In this document: positions 8,921 to 23,364 of the stretch, piece after piece | Numbering within the stretch: the stretch's first letter is position 1 | Layout: the number at the start of each line of letters is the position of its first letter | Origin: Paracoccus albus | GTDB taxonomy: Bacteria; Pseudomonadota; Alphaproteobacteria; Rhodobacterales; Rhodobacteraceae | DNA length: 64,000 nt | NCBI RefSeq assembly: GCF_027913035.1 | Contig: NZ_CP115775.1 | Location: forward strand, 434,001-498,000 | Direction: 5' to 3' | The notes under the pieces: generated by a model | The model's database searches: none | Told to the model about the DNA's origin: nothing | What the model saw: the letters and a program-made list of their open reading frames with translations, nothing else | Position numbers and translations under genes: made by a program

Positions 8921-9460
8921 ATGGCAAAGCGTTGGTATTCGGTCAGCGTCCTGTCGAACTTTGAGAAGAAAGTCGCCGAGGCGATTCGGCAGTCGGTTAC
9001 GGAAAAGGAACTGGAAGATCAGATTGATGACGTTCTGGTCCCGACCGAAGAAGTGATCGAAATTCGCCGCGGCAAGAAAGTGACGTCCGAACGGCGTTTC
9101 ATGCCCGGCTACGTGCTTGTGCACATGGACATGAATGACCGCACCTATCATCTGGTGAACTCGATCAACCGGGTGACGGGTTTTCTTGGTGCGCAGGGCA
9201 AGCCGATGCCGATGCGCGATGAAGAGGTCAATCTGATCCTGCATCGCACCGGTGAGGGCGGGGCAGAGGCCGCGCCGCGCAATCTCATCCGCTTTGACGT
9301 GGGTGAAACGGTGAATGTGACCGACGGCCCGTTTGAGGGCTTCTCGGGCACTGTGGAAGAAGTCGACGATGCGGCTGCCCGCATCAAGGTGACGGTCTCG
9401 ATCTTTGGCCGTCCGACGCCGGTCGAACTGGAATTCACGCAGGTCGCCAAGACCGCGTGA
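8921..9460 (+). CDS. nusG: transcription termination/antitermination factor NusG
   Basis: The 179-residue NusG binds RNA polymerase and couples it to ribosomes or Rho. The N-terminal NGN domain starts MAKRWYSVSVLSNFEKKVAE and contains RRFMPGYVLVHMDM. The C-terminal KOW domain has VTDGPFEGFSGTVEEVD near residue 130. The start is the ATG at 8921; the frame is open further back through the intergenic region but without family match. rplK follows after 72 bases that form a candidate L1-binding leader. Confidence 0.96.
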   Translation: MAKRWYSVSVLSNFEKKVAEAIRQSVTEKELEDQIDDVLVPTEEVIEIRRGKKVTSERRFMPGYVLVHMDMNDRTYHLVNSINRVTGFLGAQGKPMPMRDEEVNLILHRTGEGGAEAAPRNLIRFDVGETVNVTDGPFEGFSGTVEEVDDAAARIKVTVSIFGRPTPVELEFTQVAKTA

Positions 9461-9462
9461 TT

Positions 9463-9532
9463 GGTTGCGGGAGGCGTGAGCCGTACCGCTATGTCGGCCC
9501 CAAGCGGGGCGTGATGAAGAAGGAGAGGCCAG
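9463..9532 (+). promoter_or_regulatory. candidate ribosomal protein L1 leader upstream of rplK
   Basis: The mRNA folds as GCGG (9467-9470), GA bulge, GGC, loop GTGA, GCC, GTA bulge, CCGC (9486-9489). This is two short helices separated by an asymmetric internal loop, the arrangement known for L1 target sites that mimic 23S rRNA. It sits directly before rplK-rplA, which L1 is known to autoregulate. Assignment by structure only. Confidence 0.5.
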
Positions 9533-9985
9533 ATGGCCAAGAAAGTTGTCGGGCAGCTGAAGCTGCAAATCAAAGCGGGTGAAGCAAACCCGTCCCCGCC
9601 CGTCGGTCCGGCCCTGGGTCAGCGCGGCATCAATATCATGGAATTCTGCAAGGCGTTCAACGCCAAGACGCAGGAAATGCAGAAGGGTTCGCCCGTCCCG
9701 GTGGTCATCACCTACTATCAGGACAAGTCGTTCACTTTTGAAACCAAGACTCCGCCCGCGTCCTTCCTGCTGAAGCAGGCCGCCGGCCTGAAGCCGGTCG
9801 GCAAGCGTAACCGCGCCAAAGGCTCGGAAAAGCCCGGCCGTGCAAATGCCGGTTCGGTCACCACCAAGCAGGTGCGTGAAATCGCCGAAGTGAAGATGAA
9901 GGACCTGTCCGCGAACAGCGTTGAGGAAGCGATGAAAATCATTGCCGGTTCCGCACGTTCGATCGGCATCGAGGTGAAGGGCTAA
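9533..9985 (+). CDS. rplK: 50S ribosomal protein L11
   Basis: The 150-residue L11 belongs to the GTPase-associated centre. The N-terminal domain reads [20 protein letters not shown], then [20 protein letters not shown]. The C-terminal RNA-binding domain ends [26 protein letters not shown] ribosome site precedes the ATG. It is three bases from rplA and almost certainly co-transcribed with it. Confidence 0.97.
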   Translation: MAKKVVGQLKLQIKAGEANPSPPVGPALGQRGINIMEFCKAFNAKTQEMQKGSPVPVVITYYQDKSFTFETKTPPASFLLKQAAGLKPVGKRNRAKGSEKPGRANAGSVTTKQVREIAEVKMKDLSANSVEEAMKIIAGSARSIGIEVKG

Positions 9986-9988
9986 GTC

Positions 9989-10690
9989 ATGGCAAAGATT
10001 GCAAAGAAAAAAGCCGCCGCCCGCGCTGCCTTCGAAGGCAAGTCGAACATCTCGGTCGATGAGGCTGTGAAGCTGGTCAAGGATAATGCCTCGGCCAAAT
10101 TCGATGAAAGCGTCGAGATCGCGATGAACCTGGGTGTTGACCCGCGCCATGCCGACCAGATGGTCCGTGGTGTGGTCCAGCTTCCTGCCGGCACCGGTAA
10201 GGACGTCCGCGTCGCCGTTTTCGCCCGTGGTCCCAAGGCTGACGAAGCCAAGGAAGCCGGTGCGGAAATCGTCGGGGCCGAAGATCTGGTGGAATCGATT
10301 CAGGGCGGCAAGATCGACTTCGATCGCGTCATCGCCACCCCTGACATGATGCCGCTGGTCGGTCGTCTGGGTAAGGTCCTGGGCCCGCGCAACCTGATGC
10401 CGAACCCAAAAGTCGGCACCGTGACCATGGATGTCGCGCAAGCCGTGGCCGCCGCCAAAGGTGGTGAGGTTCAGTTCAAGGCCGAGAAAGCTGGTGTTGT
10501 CCATGCAGGCATCGGCAAGGTCAGCTTCGACGCCGACAAGATCGCACAGAACGTCCGCGCCTTTGTCGAGGCTGTGAACCGTGCGAAGCCGACGGGCGCC
10601 AAAGGCACCTATGTCAAGAAAGTCTCGATCAGCTCGACCATGGGGCCGGGTGTCACGATCGACGTTTCTGACGCTGTTGCCGCGCAGTAA
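9989..10690 (+). CDS. rplA: 50S ribosomal protein L1
   Basis: The 233-residue L1 forms the mobile stalk at the ribosomal E site and represses its own operon. Conserved segments include [20 protein letters not shown], the domain II core [19 protein letters not shown] with [11 protein letters not shown], and the C-terminal [10 protein letters not shown]. Length is typical. It begins three bases after rplK. Confidence 0.97.
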   Translation: MAKIAKKKAAARAAFEGKSNISVDEAVKLVKDNASAKFDESVEIAMNLGVDPRHADQMVRGVVQLPAGTGKDVRVAVFARGPKADEAKEAGAEIVGAEDLVESIQGGKIDFDRVIATPDMMPLVGRLGKVLGPRNLMPNPKVGTVTMDVAQAVAAAKGGEVQFKAEKAGVVHAGIGKVSFDADKIAQNVRAFVEAVNRAKPTGAKGTYVKKVSISSTMGPGVTIDVSDAVAAQ

Positions 10691-10919
10691 TTGAGTTTCG
10701 GCGGGGAAACCCGCCGGATGGCGGGGCGGAGCATTCCGCCCTGTCCTGTCCGAGACGGAGGGTGGGGGAAACCCCTTAATTTCCTTCCTGAGATGGGATC
10801 AAGAACATTTTCCGAACTTCGTTCGGGTGATCTTGGGACCGTCACGGACCCGACCCGAGGCCCATCCGGGCCAAGGGAAAGTGAGAGCCGGGGAGGAATC
10901 CCCAAACTTGGAGTTAACC
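10691..10919 (+). promoter_or_regulatory. candidate L10 leader region before rplJ-rplL
   Basis: The 229-base gap is rich in short inverted repeats (for example GGCGGG near 10730 and GGGG/CCCC around 10765-10778). It includes a GATCAAGA...TCTTGGG pairing flanking CCGAACTTCGTTCGG (10811-10825). L10(L12)4 is known to bind the rplJ leader in many bacteria. Position and structure fit; the exact kink-turn was not modelled. Confidence 0.5.
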
Positions 10920-11435
10920 GTGGATAGAGCACAAAAAGAACAGGTGGTCGAAGAACTCGGCCAGATCTTTGAAAGCTCTGGCGTCGTGGTGGTTGCCCAC
11001 TACGAAGGGATGACGGTTGCACAGATGCAGGACCTGCGCGCGCGTATGCGTGAAGAAGGCGGGTTCGTTCGCGTTGCCAAGAACAGGCTCGCCAAGATCG
11101 CCCTGGAAGGTAAGCCCTGCGAAAGCATCGGCGAATATCTGACAGGCATGACCGTGCTGTCCTATTCGGAGGACCCTGTGGCTGCGGCCAAGGTCGCCGA
11201 TAAATACGCCAAGGATAACGAGAAATTCGTGATCCTCGGCGGTGCCATGGGTGACACGGCGCTTGATCCGGCCGGTGTGAAAGCCGTCGCTGCGATGCCG
11301 TCGCGTGAAGAGCTTATTGCTTCGATCGCTGGCTGCATTGGCGCGCCTGCTTCGAACATCGCCGGTGCGATTGGCGCACCTGCTTCGAACATCGCGGGCA
11401 TTCTTTCGACGCTCGAAGAGCGCGAAGCTGCCTGA
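10920..11435 (+). CDS. rplJ: 50S ribosomal protein L10
   Basis: The 171-residue L10 anchors the L7/L12 stalk. The start is a GTG at 10920 behind GGAG, giving [20 protein letters not shown], the normal L10 N-terminus. A longer frame from 10827 runs through the leader and is not coding. [19 protein letters not shown] and [12 protein letters not shown] are conserved core elements. The C-terminal L12-binding helix contains an 11-residue tandem duplication ([11 protein letters not shown] / [11 protein letters not shown]). Confidence 0.95.
   Translation: MDRAQKEQVVEELGQIFESSGVVVVAHYEGMTVAQMQDLRARMREEGGFVRVAKNRLAKIALEGKPCESIGEYLTGMTVLSYSEDPVAAAKVADKYAKDNEKFVILGGAMGDTALDPAGVKAVAAMPSREELIASIAGCIGAPASNIAGAIGAPASNIAGILSTLEEREAA
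11337..11402 (+). repeat. 33-bp tandem duplication inside rplJ
   Basis: Two near-identical 33-bp units (11337-11369 and 11370-11402) encode [11 protein letters not shown] and [11 protein letters not shown] in the C-terminal helix. The units differ at only a few bases. The frame is kept. Confidence 0.8.
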
Positions 11436-11501
11436 TGCAACATCTTCCCGACGTGTGGACGAAATCCGACGTTGGAACACAAACTTGGAAAGAACGGAAA
11501 A

Positions 11502-11876
11502 ATGGCTGATCTGAAAAAACTCGCCGAAGAAATCGTGGGCCTGACCCTGCTGGAAGCCCAGGAACTGAAAACCATCCTGAAGGATGAATATGGCATCGAG
11601 CCCGCTGCTGGCGGCGCTGTGATGATGGCTGGCCCGGCTGCTGGTGCAGGCGAAGCCGCTGAAGAGAAAACCGAATTCGACGTCGTTCTCGTCGAAGCCG
11701 GTGCGAACAAGATCAACGTGATCAAAGAAGTTCGCGGCATCACCGGTCTGGGCCTGAAAGAAGCCAAAGACCTCGTCGAAGCTGGCGGCAAAGTCAAAGA
11801 AGGCGCTGCCAAGGACGAAGCCGAAGAGATGAAGAAGAAGCTCGAAGCGGCTGGCGCCAAGGTAGAGCTGAAGTAA
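11502..11876 (+). CDS. rplL: 50S ribosomal protein L7/L12
   Basis: The 124-residue stalk protein recruits translation factors. The N-terminal dimerisation helix is [21 protein letters not shown] short Ala/Gly hinge ([13 protein letters not shown]) follows, then the C-terminal globular domain with [20 protein letters not shown] and [13 protein letters not shown] frame extending to 11472 has no family match. It lies 66 bases after rplJ in the same operon. Confidence 0.97.
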   Translation: MADLKKLAEEIVGLTLLEAQELKTILKDEYGIEPAAGGAVMMAGPAAGAGEAAEEKTEFDVVLVEAGANKINVIKEVRGITGLGLKEAKDLVEAGGKVKEGAAKDEAEEMKKKLEAAGAKVELK

Positions 11877-11899
11877 TCCGGTTTTCGGATGAAGACATG

Positions 11900-11929
11900 G
11901 GCAGGGTCCGGGATTTCCCGGTCCCTGCC
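11900..11929 (+). terminator. hairpin between rplL and rpoB, possible attenuator
   Basis: GGCAGGG and CCCTGCC enclose an inner CCGGG/CCCGG stem. The hairpin is very stable but has no T run, which fits a partial terminator or RNA-processing site that lowers rpoB relative to rplL. Confidence 0.55.
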
Positions 11930-12115
11930 GAACCTGTCTTGAAGGACGCTGATCGGATGCCTACATGGCATCAGCTTCCTTCAGGGCATGTTCAGGTTCG
12001 GGAGCCGCGCGGTGGGACGTGCGGCAGGTATTGAACCAGAACCCCTGACATTCGCAGGCCGCACGCTCCGGGCCCCGACGGTGCGCGCGCGTCAAGACGA
12101 AAGGTGCAAAACCCC

Positions 12116-15100
12116 ATGGCGCAGTCATATGTCGGCCAGAAGCGCATCCGGCGCGGCTACGGTAATATCCGCGAAGTTCTCGAAATGCCGAACCTCATCG
12201 AGGTTCAGAAATCCTCTTACGACCTGTTCCTGAACTCGGGCGACAGCGATACCCATTCCGATGGAGAGGGTATTCAGGGCGTTTTCCAGTCGGTCTTCCC
12301 GATCAAGGATTTCAACGAGACCGCGACGCTGGAATTCGTGAAATACGAGCTGGAAAAGCCGAAATACGACGTTGAGGAGTGTCAGCAGCGCGACATGACC
12401 TACGCTGCGCCGCTGAAGGTGACGCTGCGGCTGATCGTGTTTGATGTCGATGAAAACACCGGCGCGAAATCGGTCAAGGACATCAAGGAACAGGACGTTT
12501 TCATGGGCGATATGCCCCTGATGACGCAGAACGGTACGTTCATCGTGAACGGGACCGAGCGTGTTGTCGTGTCCCAGATGCACCGCTCTCCCGGCGTGTT
12601 CTTCGACCATGATCGCGGAAAGACGCACAGCTCTGGCAAGCTGCTGTTCGCCTGCCGCATCATTCCTTACCGCGGCTCCTGGCTGGACTTCGAATTCGAC
12701 GCCAAGGATCTGGTATTCGCGCGTATCGACCGCCGCAGGAAGCTGCCGGTGACAACGCTGCTTTATGCGCTTGGCATGGATCAGGAAGGCATCATGGATG
12801 CATTCTATGATACCGTCGGCTTCAAGCTGGAAAAAGGCAAGAAGGGCGCAGAAGGCGGCTGGGTCACGCGCTTCTTCCCCGAGCGTATGCGCGGCTCGCG
12901 TCCGGCATTCGATCTGGTGAATGCAGCGACTGGTGAAGTCATCACCAAGGCAGGCGACAAGGTTACCCCGCGTCAGGTCAAGCAACTGCTCGACGGCGGC
13001 AAGGATATCGACCTTCTGGTTCCGTTCGATCAGATCGTGGGCCGCTTCATCGCGAAAGACATCGTCAACGATGAAACCGGTCTGATCTATGCCGAAGCCG
13101 GTGACGAGATCACGGCTGAATACGACAAGGACGGCGAGCTGTCGGGTGGCTTGCTGAAGTCGCTGCTGGACAATGACATCACCGACCTGCCGGTGCTGGA
13201 CATCGATAACGTCAATGTCGGCGCCTATATCCGCAACACGATGGCGTCGGACAAGAACATGAACCGCGAAGGCGCGTTGATGGACATCTACCGCGTCATG
13301 CGCCCGGGTGAGCCGCCGACCGTTGAAGCGGCCTCGGCCATGTTCGATAGCTTGTTCTTCGATGCAGAGCGTTATGATCTGTCCGCCGTTGGCCGGGTCA
13401 AGATGAACATGCGTCTTGACCTTGATGCGCCGGATACGCAGCGTACGTTGCGCCCGGAAGATATCGTGGCCTGTGTCCGCGGTCTCGTTGAACTGCGTGA
13501 CGGCAAGGGTGAGATCGACGATATCGACCACCTTGGCAACCGCCGCGTCCGTTCGGTCGGCGAATTGATGGAGAACCAGTATCGCGTCGGCCTGCTGCGC
13601 ATGGAGCGCGCGATCCGTGAGCGGATGTCCCAGACCGAGATTGATACGGTCATGCCGCAGGATCTGATCAACGCCAAGCCGGCGGCGGCCGCAGTGCGGG
13701 AATTCTTCGGCTCTTCGCAGCTGTCGCAGTTCATGGACCAGACGAACCCGCTGTCGGAAGTCACGCATAAGCGCCGTCTCTCGGCGCTTGGGCCGGGCGG
13801 TCTGACCCGCGAGCGTGCGGGCTTTGAAGTCCGCGACGTGCACCCGACCCATTACGGCCGGATGTGCCCGATCGAGACGCCGGAAGGTCAGAACATCGGT
13901 CTGATCAACAGCCTCGCGACCTTCGCGCGCGTCAACAAATACGGCTTCATCGAAACCCCCTACCGCAAGGTTGTCGAGGGCAAGGTCACCGACGACGTGG
14001 TCTATATGTCCGCGACCGAGGAAATGCGTCACACCGTGGCGCAGGCCAACGCGCAACTCGACGATGACGGCAAGTTCATCAATGAGCTGGTCAGCACCCG
14101 TCAGGCGGGTGACTTCATGCTGAACCCGGTCGACGCCGTCGATCTGATCGACGTGTCGCCCAAGCAGTTGGTTTCGGTTGCCGCAGCACTGATCCCGTTC
14201 CTTGAAAACGATGACGCCAACCGCGCCCTGATGGGTGCCAACATGCAGCGCCAGGCAGTTCCGCTTCTGCGGGCCGAAGCGCCGTTTGTCGGTACCGGAA
14301 TGGAAGCGACCGTTGCCCGCGATTCCGGCGCAGCGATCATGGCCCGTCGCGGCGGTATCATCGACCAGGTCGATGCGCAGCGTATTGTTGTCCGCGCGAC
14401 TGAGAACCTTGGGGCCGGCGATGCCGGCGTGGACATCTATCGTCTGCGCAAGTTCAAGCGGTCCAACCAGTCCTCGACCATCAACCAGCGTCCGCTGGTG
14501 AAAGTGGGTGAGAAGGTCGTGAACGGTCAGGTCATCGCTGACGGTCCCTCGACCGATCAGGGGGAACTGGCCATCGGTCGGAACGTGATCGTCGCGTTCA
14601 TGCCGTGGAACGGTTACAACTATGAGGACTCGGTCCTGATTTCCGAGCGGATCCACCGCGACGACGTCTATACCTCGATCCATATCGACGAATACGAAGT
14701 CGCGGCCCGTGATACCAAGTTGGGTCCGGAAGAAATCACCCGCGACATCCCGAACGTCGGCGAAGAGGCGCTGCGCAACCTCGACGAGGCTGGCATCGTC
14801 TATATCGGTGCCGAAGTCGGGCCGGGTGACATTCTTGTCGGTAAGATCACGCCGAAGGGCGAAAGCCCGATGACGCCGGAAGAAAAGCTTCTTCGCGCCA
14901 TCTTCGGTGAAAAGGCGTCCGATGTGCGCGACACCTCGCTGCGTCTGCCGCCCGGTGCTTACGGGACCATCGTCGAAGTCCGCGTCTTCAACCGTCACGG
15001 CGTCGACAAGGACGAGCGTGCGCTGCAGATCGAACGTGAAGAAGTCGAACGCCTGTCGCGCGACCGCGATGACGAGCTGGCGATTCTGGAGCGTAACATC

Positions 15101-16270
15101 TATGCGCGCCTGAAAACGCTGATCTCGGGCAAGACCGCCGTGAAGGGTCCGAAGGGCGTCAAGTCGAACAGCACCGTCGATGACGAGTTGCTCGGCTCGA
15201 TCTCGCGCGGGTTGTGGTGGCAGCTTGCCATTGGCGACGAAGACACCGCAAAGGAAGTCGAGGCGCTGCACGATCAGTTCAACGCGCAGAAGAAAGCGCT
15301 CGACAACCGTTTCGACGACAAGGTCGAAAAGGTCCGTCAGGGCGACGACCTGCCTCCGGGCGTGATGAAGATGGTCAAGGTCTTTGTTGCCGTGAAGCGC
15401 AAGCTTCAGGCCGGCGACAAGATGGCTGGTCGTCACGGCAACAAGGGTGTTGTGTCCAAGGTCGTTCCGATCGAAGACATGCCGTTCCTTGCTGACGGGA
15501 CTGCGGTCGACATTGTGCTGAACCCGCTTGGCGTGCCTTCGCGTATGAATGTCGGTCAGATTCTGGAAACCCATATGGGCTGGGCCGCGCGCGGTCTGGG
15601 GATCAAGATCGATGAGGCACTGGAAGCCTTCCGTCACGGTTCCGGCGATATGTCCGGCATCCGCGAGGCCATGAAGAACGGTTATGGCGATGAAATGTAC
15701 GCCGAAACCTTCGACGGCATGGCGGATGAGCAACTGATCGAGCATGCCGAGGCCGTGCGCACCGGTGTCCCGATCGCGACTCCGGTCTTTGACGGTGCCA
15801 AGGAAGGCGACGTCGACGATGCGCTGCTGCGTGCCGGTTTTGACACGTCGGGTCAGTCCATCGTGTTTGACGGCCGCACGGGTGAGCCTTTCGCACGTCC
15901 CGTCACGGTCGGTGTGAAATATTACCTGAAGCTTCACCACCTGGTCGACGACAAGATGCACGCGCGTTCGACCGGTCCGTACTCGCTCGTTACCCAGCAG
16001 CCGCTGGGTGGTAAGGCGCAGTTCGGTGGTCAGCGTCTGGGTGAGATGGAGGTCTGGGCCCTTGAGGCTTACGGCGCCGCCTACACCCTGCAGGAAATGC
16101 TGACGGTGAAGTCGGATGACGTGGCAGGCCGGACCAAGGTCTATGAAAGCATCGTCAAGGGCGAGGACAATTTCGAGGCCGGCGTGCCGGAATCGTTCAA
16201 CGTTCTTGTCAAAGAGGTCCGGGGTCTGGGCCTCAACATGGAACTCCTGGATGCGGAGGAGGAAGAGTGA
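12116..16270 (+). CDS. rpoB: DNA-directed RNA polymerase subunit beta
   Basis: The 1384-residue beta subunit forms half of the active cleft and the rifampicin pocket. The N-terminus reads [20 protein letters not shown]. The rifampicin-region residues are intact ([20 protein letters not shown] from about residue 538, then [20 protein letters not shown]). Near the C-terminus is [20 protein letters not shown], followed by a short acidic tail. The start at 12116 follows AAAGGTG; a GTG at 12104 in frame is less likely. A dispersed hairpin repeat sits in the 85-base gap to rpoC. Confidence 0.98.
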   Translation: MAQSYVGQKRIRRGYGNIREVLEMPNLIEVQKSSYDLFLNSGDSDTHSDGEGIQGVFQSVFPIKDFNETATLEFVKYELEKPKYDVEECQQRDMTYAAPLKVTLRLIVFDVDENTGAKSVKDIKEQDVFMGDMPLMTQNGTFIVNGTERVVVSQMHRSPGVFFDHDRGKTHSSGKLLFACRIIPYRGSWLDFEFDAKDLVFARIDRRRKLPVTTLLYALGMDQEGIMDAFYDTVGFKLEKGKKGAEGGWVTRFFPERMRGSRPAFDLVNAATGEVITKAGDKVTPRQVKQLLDGGKDIDLLVPFDQIVGRFIAKDIVNDETGLIYAEAGDEITAEYDKDGELSGGLLKSLLDNDITDLPVLDIDNVNVGAYIRNTMASDKNMNREGALMDIYRVMRPGEPPTVEAASAMFDSLFFDAERYDLSAVGRVKMNMRLDLDAPDTQRTLRPEDIVACVRGLVELRDGKGEIDDIDHLGNRRVRSVGELMENQYRVGLLRMERAIRERMSQTEIDTVMPQDLINAKPAAAAVREFFGSSQLSQFMDQTNPLSEVTHKRRLSALGPGGLTRERAGFEVRDVHPTHYGRMCPIETPEGQNIGLINSLATFARVNKYGFIETPYRKVVEGKVTDDVVYMSATEEMRHTVAQANAQLDDDGKFINELVSTRQAGDFMLNPVDAVDLIDVSPKQLVSVAAALIPFLENDDANRALMGANMQRQAVPLLRAEAPFVGTGMEATVARDSGAAIMARRGGIIDQVDAQRIVVRATENLGAGDAGVDIYRLRKFKRSNQSSTINQRPLVKVGEKVVNGQVIADGPSTDQGELAIGRNVIVAFMPWNGYNYEDSVLISERIHRDDVYTSIHIDEYEVAARDTKLGPEEITRDIPNVGEEALRNLDEAGIVYIGAEVGPGDILVGKITPKGESPMTPEEKLLRAIFGEKASDVRDTSLRLPPGAYGTIVEVRVFNRHGVDKDERALQIEREEVERLSRDRDDELAILERNIYARLKTLISGKTAVKGPKGVKSNSTVDDELLGSISRGLWWQLAIGDEDTAKEVEALHDQFNAQKKALDNRFDDKVEKVRQGDDLPPGVMKMVKVFVAVKRKLQAGDKMAGRHGNKGVVSKVVPIEDMPFLADGTAVDIVLNPLGVPSRMNVGQILETHMGWAARGLGIKIDEALEAFRHGSGDMSGIREAMKNGYGDEMYAETFDGMADEQLIEHAEAVRTGVPIATPVFDGAKEGDVDDALLRAGFDTSGQSIVFDGRTGEPFARPVTVGVKYYLKLHHLVDDKMHARSTGPYSLVTQQPLGGKAQFGGQRLGEMEVWALEAYGAAYTLQEMLTVKSDDVAGRTKVYESIVKGEDNFEAGVPESFNVLVKEVRGLGLNMELLDAEEEE

Positions 16271-16275
16271 CGGAT

Positions 16276-16304
16276 CATCCCGTGGTGGTGCGCCGAAGCG
16301 CACC
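16276..16304. repeat. dispersed hairpin repeat, copy at the rpoB 3' end
   Basis: ATCCCGTGGTGGTGCGC, loop CGAA, GCGCACC: a perfect 7-bp stem (16287-16293 with 16298-16304). It matches the tuf 3' copy at 2020-2048 apart from the loop and one base. Here it sits between rpoB and rpoC. Confidence 0.65.
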
Positions 16305-16355
16305 CTACGGGGTCCGGAACTGCCCCTCCCTCGCGCCACTCATTAGGAATTGAAA

Positions 16356-20585
<4,230 letters not shown>

Positions 20586-20607
20586 TCTTTCTGAGACGCT
20601 AGATACT

Positions 20608-20639
20608 GAAAGGGCCGGGCGGGAATGCCTGGCCCTTTC
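20608..20639 (+). terminator. rho-independent terminator after rpoC
   Basis: GAAAGGGCC and GGCCCTTTC form a 9-bp outer stem around an inner GGGC/GCCT pairing. It lies 23 bases after the rpoC stop. Confidence 0.8.
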
Positions 20640-20750
20640 GCATCCGACTTTTGGGAAGCACCGCCAGCGTGTCATGCTTAACGTTGTACGGTTCGGCATA
20701 TGCTTTGGCTGAAGCTGCTCAACCAGCGATACTGCCCAAAACGTTCGGCA

Positions 20751-20779
20751 TTGAATCGCCTATGTGCAATGCCTAGATT
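20751..20779 (+). promoter_or_regulatory. candidate lon promoter, possibly heat-shock type
   Basis: TTGAAT (20751-20756), 17 bases, TAGATT (20774-20779), about 70 bases before the lon start. The preceding CC of the -10 (CCTAGATT) resembles alphaproteobacterial RpoH promoters, which would fit lon. Sequence match only. Confidence 0.4.
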
Positions 20780-20845
20780 TAGCTGACGCAGGGGGTCCGT
20801 GTTGCCGATCTTGGGACTCGCGCCCTCGGGCTTGAAAGGAAGAAC

Positions 20846-23260
20846 ATGACCGATATCATTCATTCGCATCCCGTGCTGCCGCTGCGCGATATCGTGGCGT
20901 TCCCGCACATGGTCGTGCCGCTTTTCGTCGGTCGCGACAAATCCGTGAGGGCACTCGAAGCGGTCATGGCCGATGACCGTCCGATCCTTCTGGCAACGCA
21001 GAAAGACGCGGCGGTCGATGAGCCGACCGATGAAGGTATTTACCGTGTCGGCGTTCTGGCCAATGTGCTGCAACTGCTGAAACTGCCCGACGGCACCGTC
21101 AAGGTGCTGGTCGAGGGGCAGCGCCGTGTCGAAATTACGAAATTTCTGGATAATGCGGACTATTTTGAGGCTGAAGCAACACCTCTGATCGAAGAGCAGG
21201 GTGATGCAGACACCGTGACTGCGCTGAGCAATGCGGTTGCCGAAGAGTTCGAGAAATATGTTAAGATCCGCAAGAATGTCCCGGATGAGGTTGTCTCGTC
21301 CGTCGCGGAATCGACCGAACCCGAAAAGCTTGCCGATCTGGTATCTGGCCACCTTGGCATCGAAATCGCGCGTAAGCAGGAGCTTCTGGAAACGCTCGTC
21401 GTCGCTGAACGGCTGGAGAAGGTATACGGCCTGATGCAGGGCGAAATGTCTGTTCTGCAGGTAGAGAAAAAGATCAAATCGCGCGTCAAAACCCAGATGG
21501 AGAAGACGCAGCGCGAGTACTATTTGAATGAGCAGATGAAGGCCATTCAGAAAGAGCTCGGCGATGGTGAGGAGGGTTCGGACGAACTCGCCGAACTGGA
21601 GCAGAAGATCGCAGAGACCAAATTCAGCAAGGAAGCCCGCGAAAAGGCGGAATCCGAACTGAAGAAGCTGAAGTCTATGTCCCCGATGTCGGCAGAAGCG
21701 ACCGTCAGCCGCAACTATCTGGACTGGCTGCTGGCCCTGCCGTGGGGTGTGAAGTCTCGGACGAAGAAGGATCTCGGCAAGGCCGAGCAGGTCCTTGATG
21801 CCGATCACTATGGGCTGGAAAAGGTCAAGGAACGCATTGTCGAATATCTGGCCGTGCAGGCGCGCAGTCAGAAGCTGAAAGGCCCGATCCTCAGCCTCGT
21901 TGGTCCTCCCGGCGTGGGTAAGACTTCGCTTGGCCGCTCGCTGGCGAAGGCGACGGGTCGCGAATTCATTCGCATCAGCCTTGGTGGTGTGCGCGATGAA
22001 AGCGAGATCCGGGGTCACCGCCGGACCTATATCGGCTCCATGCCCGGCAAGATCATTCAGGCGCTGAAAAAGGCCAAAACCACGAATCCGCTTATCCTGC
22101 TCGATGAAATCGACAAGATGGGGCAGGATTTCCGTGGCGACCCGGCAAGCGCGATGCTGGAGGTGCTGGATCCCGAGCAAAACTCGACCTTCGTGGACCA
22201 CTATCTTGAGGTGGAATACGACCTGTCGAACGTCATGTTCGTGACCACGGCCAACAGCTATAACATGCCCGGGCCGCTGCTCGACCGGATGGAGATCATT
22301 CCGCTGGCCGGCTATACCGAGGATGAAAAGCGTGAGATCGCGCGCCGTCACCTGCTGCCCAAGCAGGTCAAGGCGAATGGTCTGCGCAAGGGTGAATTCA
22401 GCGTCACCGACGACGCGCTGACCCATGTCATCCGCTATTACACGCGTGAGGCTGGCGTACGTTCGCTGGAACGCGAAATTGCCAAGCTGGCGCGTAAGGC
22501 GGTGACAGAGATCCTCAAGGGCAAGGTCAAGACTGTCGAGGTCGACGCCGCGAAGGCCGAGGAATATCTGGGCGTTCGCCGCCATCGCTATGGTTTGGCC
22601 GAGAAAGAGGATCAGGTCGGCGTCGTGACAGGGCTTGCATGGACGCAGGTCGGTGGCGATCTGTTGCAGATCGAGGCGCTGAAGCTGCCCGGAAAAGGGC
22701 GCATGAAGACGACAGGTAAGCTTGGCGATGTGATGAAGGAATCCATCGACGCCGCGTCCTCTTTCGTGCGTTCCGTCGCGCCAGAGCTTGGCATCAAGCC
22801 GCCGGAGTTCGAGAAGCGGGACATCCACGTCCACGTGCCTGAGGGTGCGACACCCAAGGACGGCCCGTCGGCTGGTCTGGCGATGGTGACCTCTGTCGTG
22901 TCGGTGATGACTGGCATCCCGGTCCGCAAGGATATCGCCATGACTGGTGAGGTGACATTGCGCGGCAATGCGCTTGCGATTGGCGGGTTGAAGGAAAAGC
23001 TTCTGGCGGCCCTTCGTGGCGGCATCAAGACGGTGCTTATCCCTGAAGACAATGCCAAGGATCTGGTCGAGATCCCGGCAAACGTGAAAGAGGGGCTGGA
23101 TATCATCCCGGTTTCCAACGTCCGCGAGGTTCTGAAACACGCGCTTGTGCATATGCCCGAGCCTGTCGAATGGGACGAGGCGGCCGAAGAAGCCGCTGAA
23201 GCCGCGCGTCAGGCGGCCGCCCGTGGCGAGCGTGACGGTGCGACCCGCACGGCACATTGA
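20846..23260 (+). CDS. lon: ATP-dependent protease Lon
   Basis: The 804-residue LonA degrades misfolded and regulatory proteins. The N-terminal substrate domain starts HPVLPLRDIVAFPHMVVPLF. A coiled coil precedes the AAA+ module, with Walker A GPPGVGKTS from about residue 353 and Walker B ILLDEIDKM. The C-terminal serine-lysine protease domain has S675 in PKDGPSAGLA and K718 in GGLKEKLLAA, both present. AAAGGAAG precedes the ATG. The gene stands alone between two terminators. No clpX or hupB is adjacent, unlike many other bacteria. Confidence 0.97.
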   Translation: MTDIIHSHPVLPLRDIVAFPHMVVPLFVGRDKSVRALEAVMADDRPILLATQKDAAVDEPTDEGIYRVGVLANVLQLLKLPDGTVKVLVEGQRRVEITKFLDNADYFEAEATPLIEEQGDADTVTALSNAVAEEFEKYVKIRKNVPDEVVSSVAESTEPEKLADLVSGHLGIEIARKQELLETLVVAERLEKVYGLMQGEMSVLQVEKKIKSRVKTQMEKTQREYYLNEQMKAIQKELGDGEEGSDELAELEQKIAETKFSKEAREKAESELKKLKSMSPMSAEATVSRNYLDWLLALPWGVKSRTKKDLGKAEQVLDADHYGLEKVKERIVEYLAVQARSQKLKGPILSLVGPPGVGKTSLGRSLAKATGREFIRISLGGVRDESEIRGHRRTYIGSMPGKIIQALKKAKTTNPLILLDEIDKMGQDFRGDPASAMLEVLDPEQNSTFVDHYLEVEYDLSNVMFVTTANSYNMPGPLLDRMEIIPLAGYTEDEKREIARRHLLPKQVKANGLRKGEFSVTDDALTHVIRYYTREAGVRSLEREIAKLARKAVTEILKGKVKTVEVDAAKAEEYLGVRRHRYGLAEKEDQVGVVTGLAWTQVGGDLLQIEALKLPGKGRMKTTGKLGDVMKESIDAASSFVRSVAPELGIKPPEFEKRDIHVHVPEGATPKDGPSAGLAMVTSVVSVMTGIPVRKDIAMTGEVTLRGNALAIGGLKEKLLAALRGGIKTVLIPEDNAKDLVEIPANVKEGLDIIPVSNVREVLKHALVHMPEPVEWDEAAEEAAEAARQAAARGERDGATRTAH

Positions 23261-23264
23261 CAGG

Positions 23265-23295
23265 AAAGGGGCGCGGTTGATTCCGCGCCCCCTTT
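23265..23295 (+). terminator. rho-independent terminator after lon
   Basis: AAAGGGGCGCGG, loop TTGATT, then CCGCGCCCCCTTT with one bulged C. It starts four bases after the lon stop. Confidence 0.85.
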
Positions 23296-23326
23296 CGCTT
23301 CTGCGTCGGCGCTGCGCCGAAACCCC

Positions 23327-23355
23327 TTGCGCAGCAATGCAGCCGGGGCTATCTA
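23327..23355 (+). promoter_or_regulatory. candidate promoter of tRNA-Val
   Basis: TTGCGC (23327-23332), 17 bases, TATCTA (23350-23355), ending nine bases before the tRNA. It matches the arrangement upstream of tRNA-Trp. Confidence 0.5.
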
Positions 23356-23364
23356 GCGCCCCAC

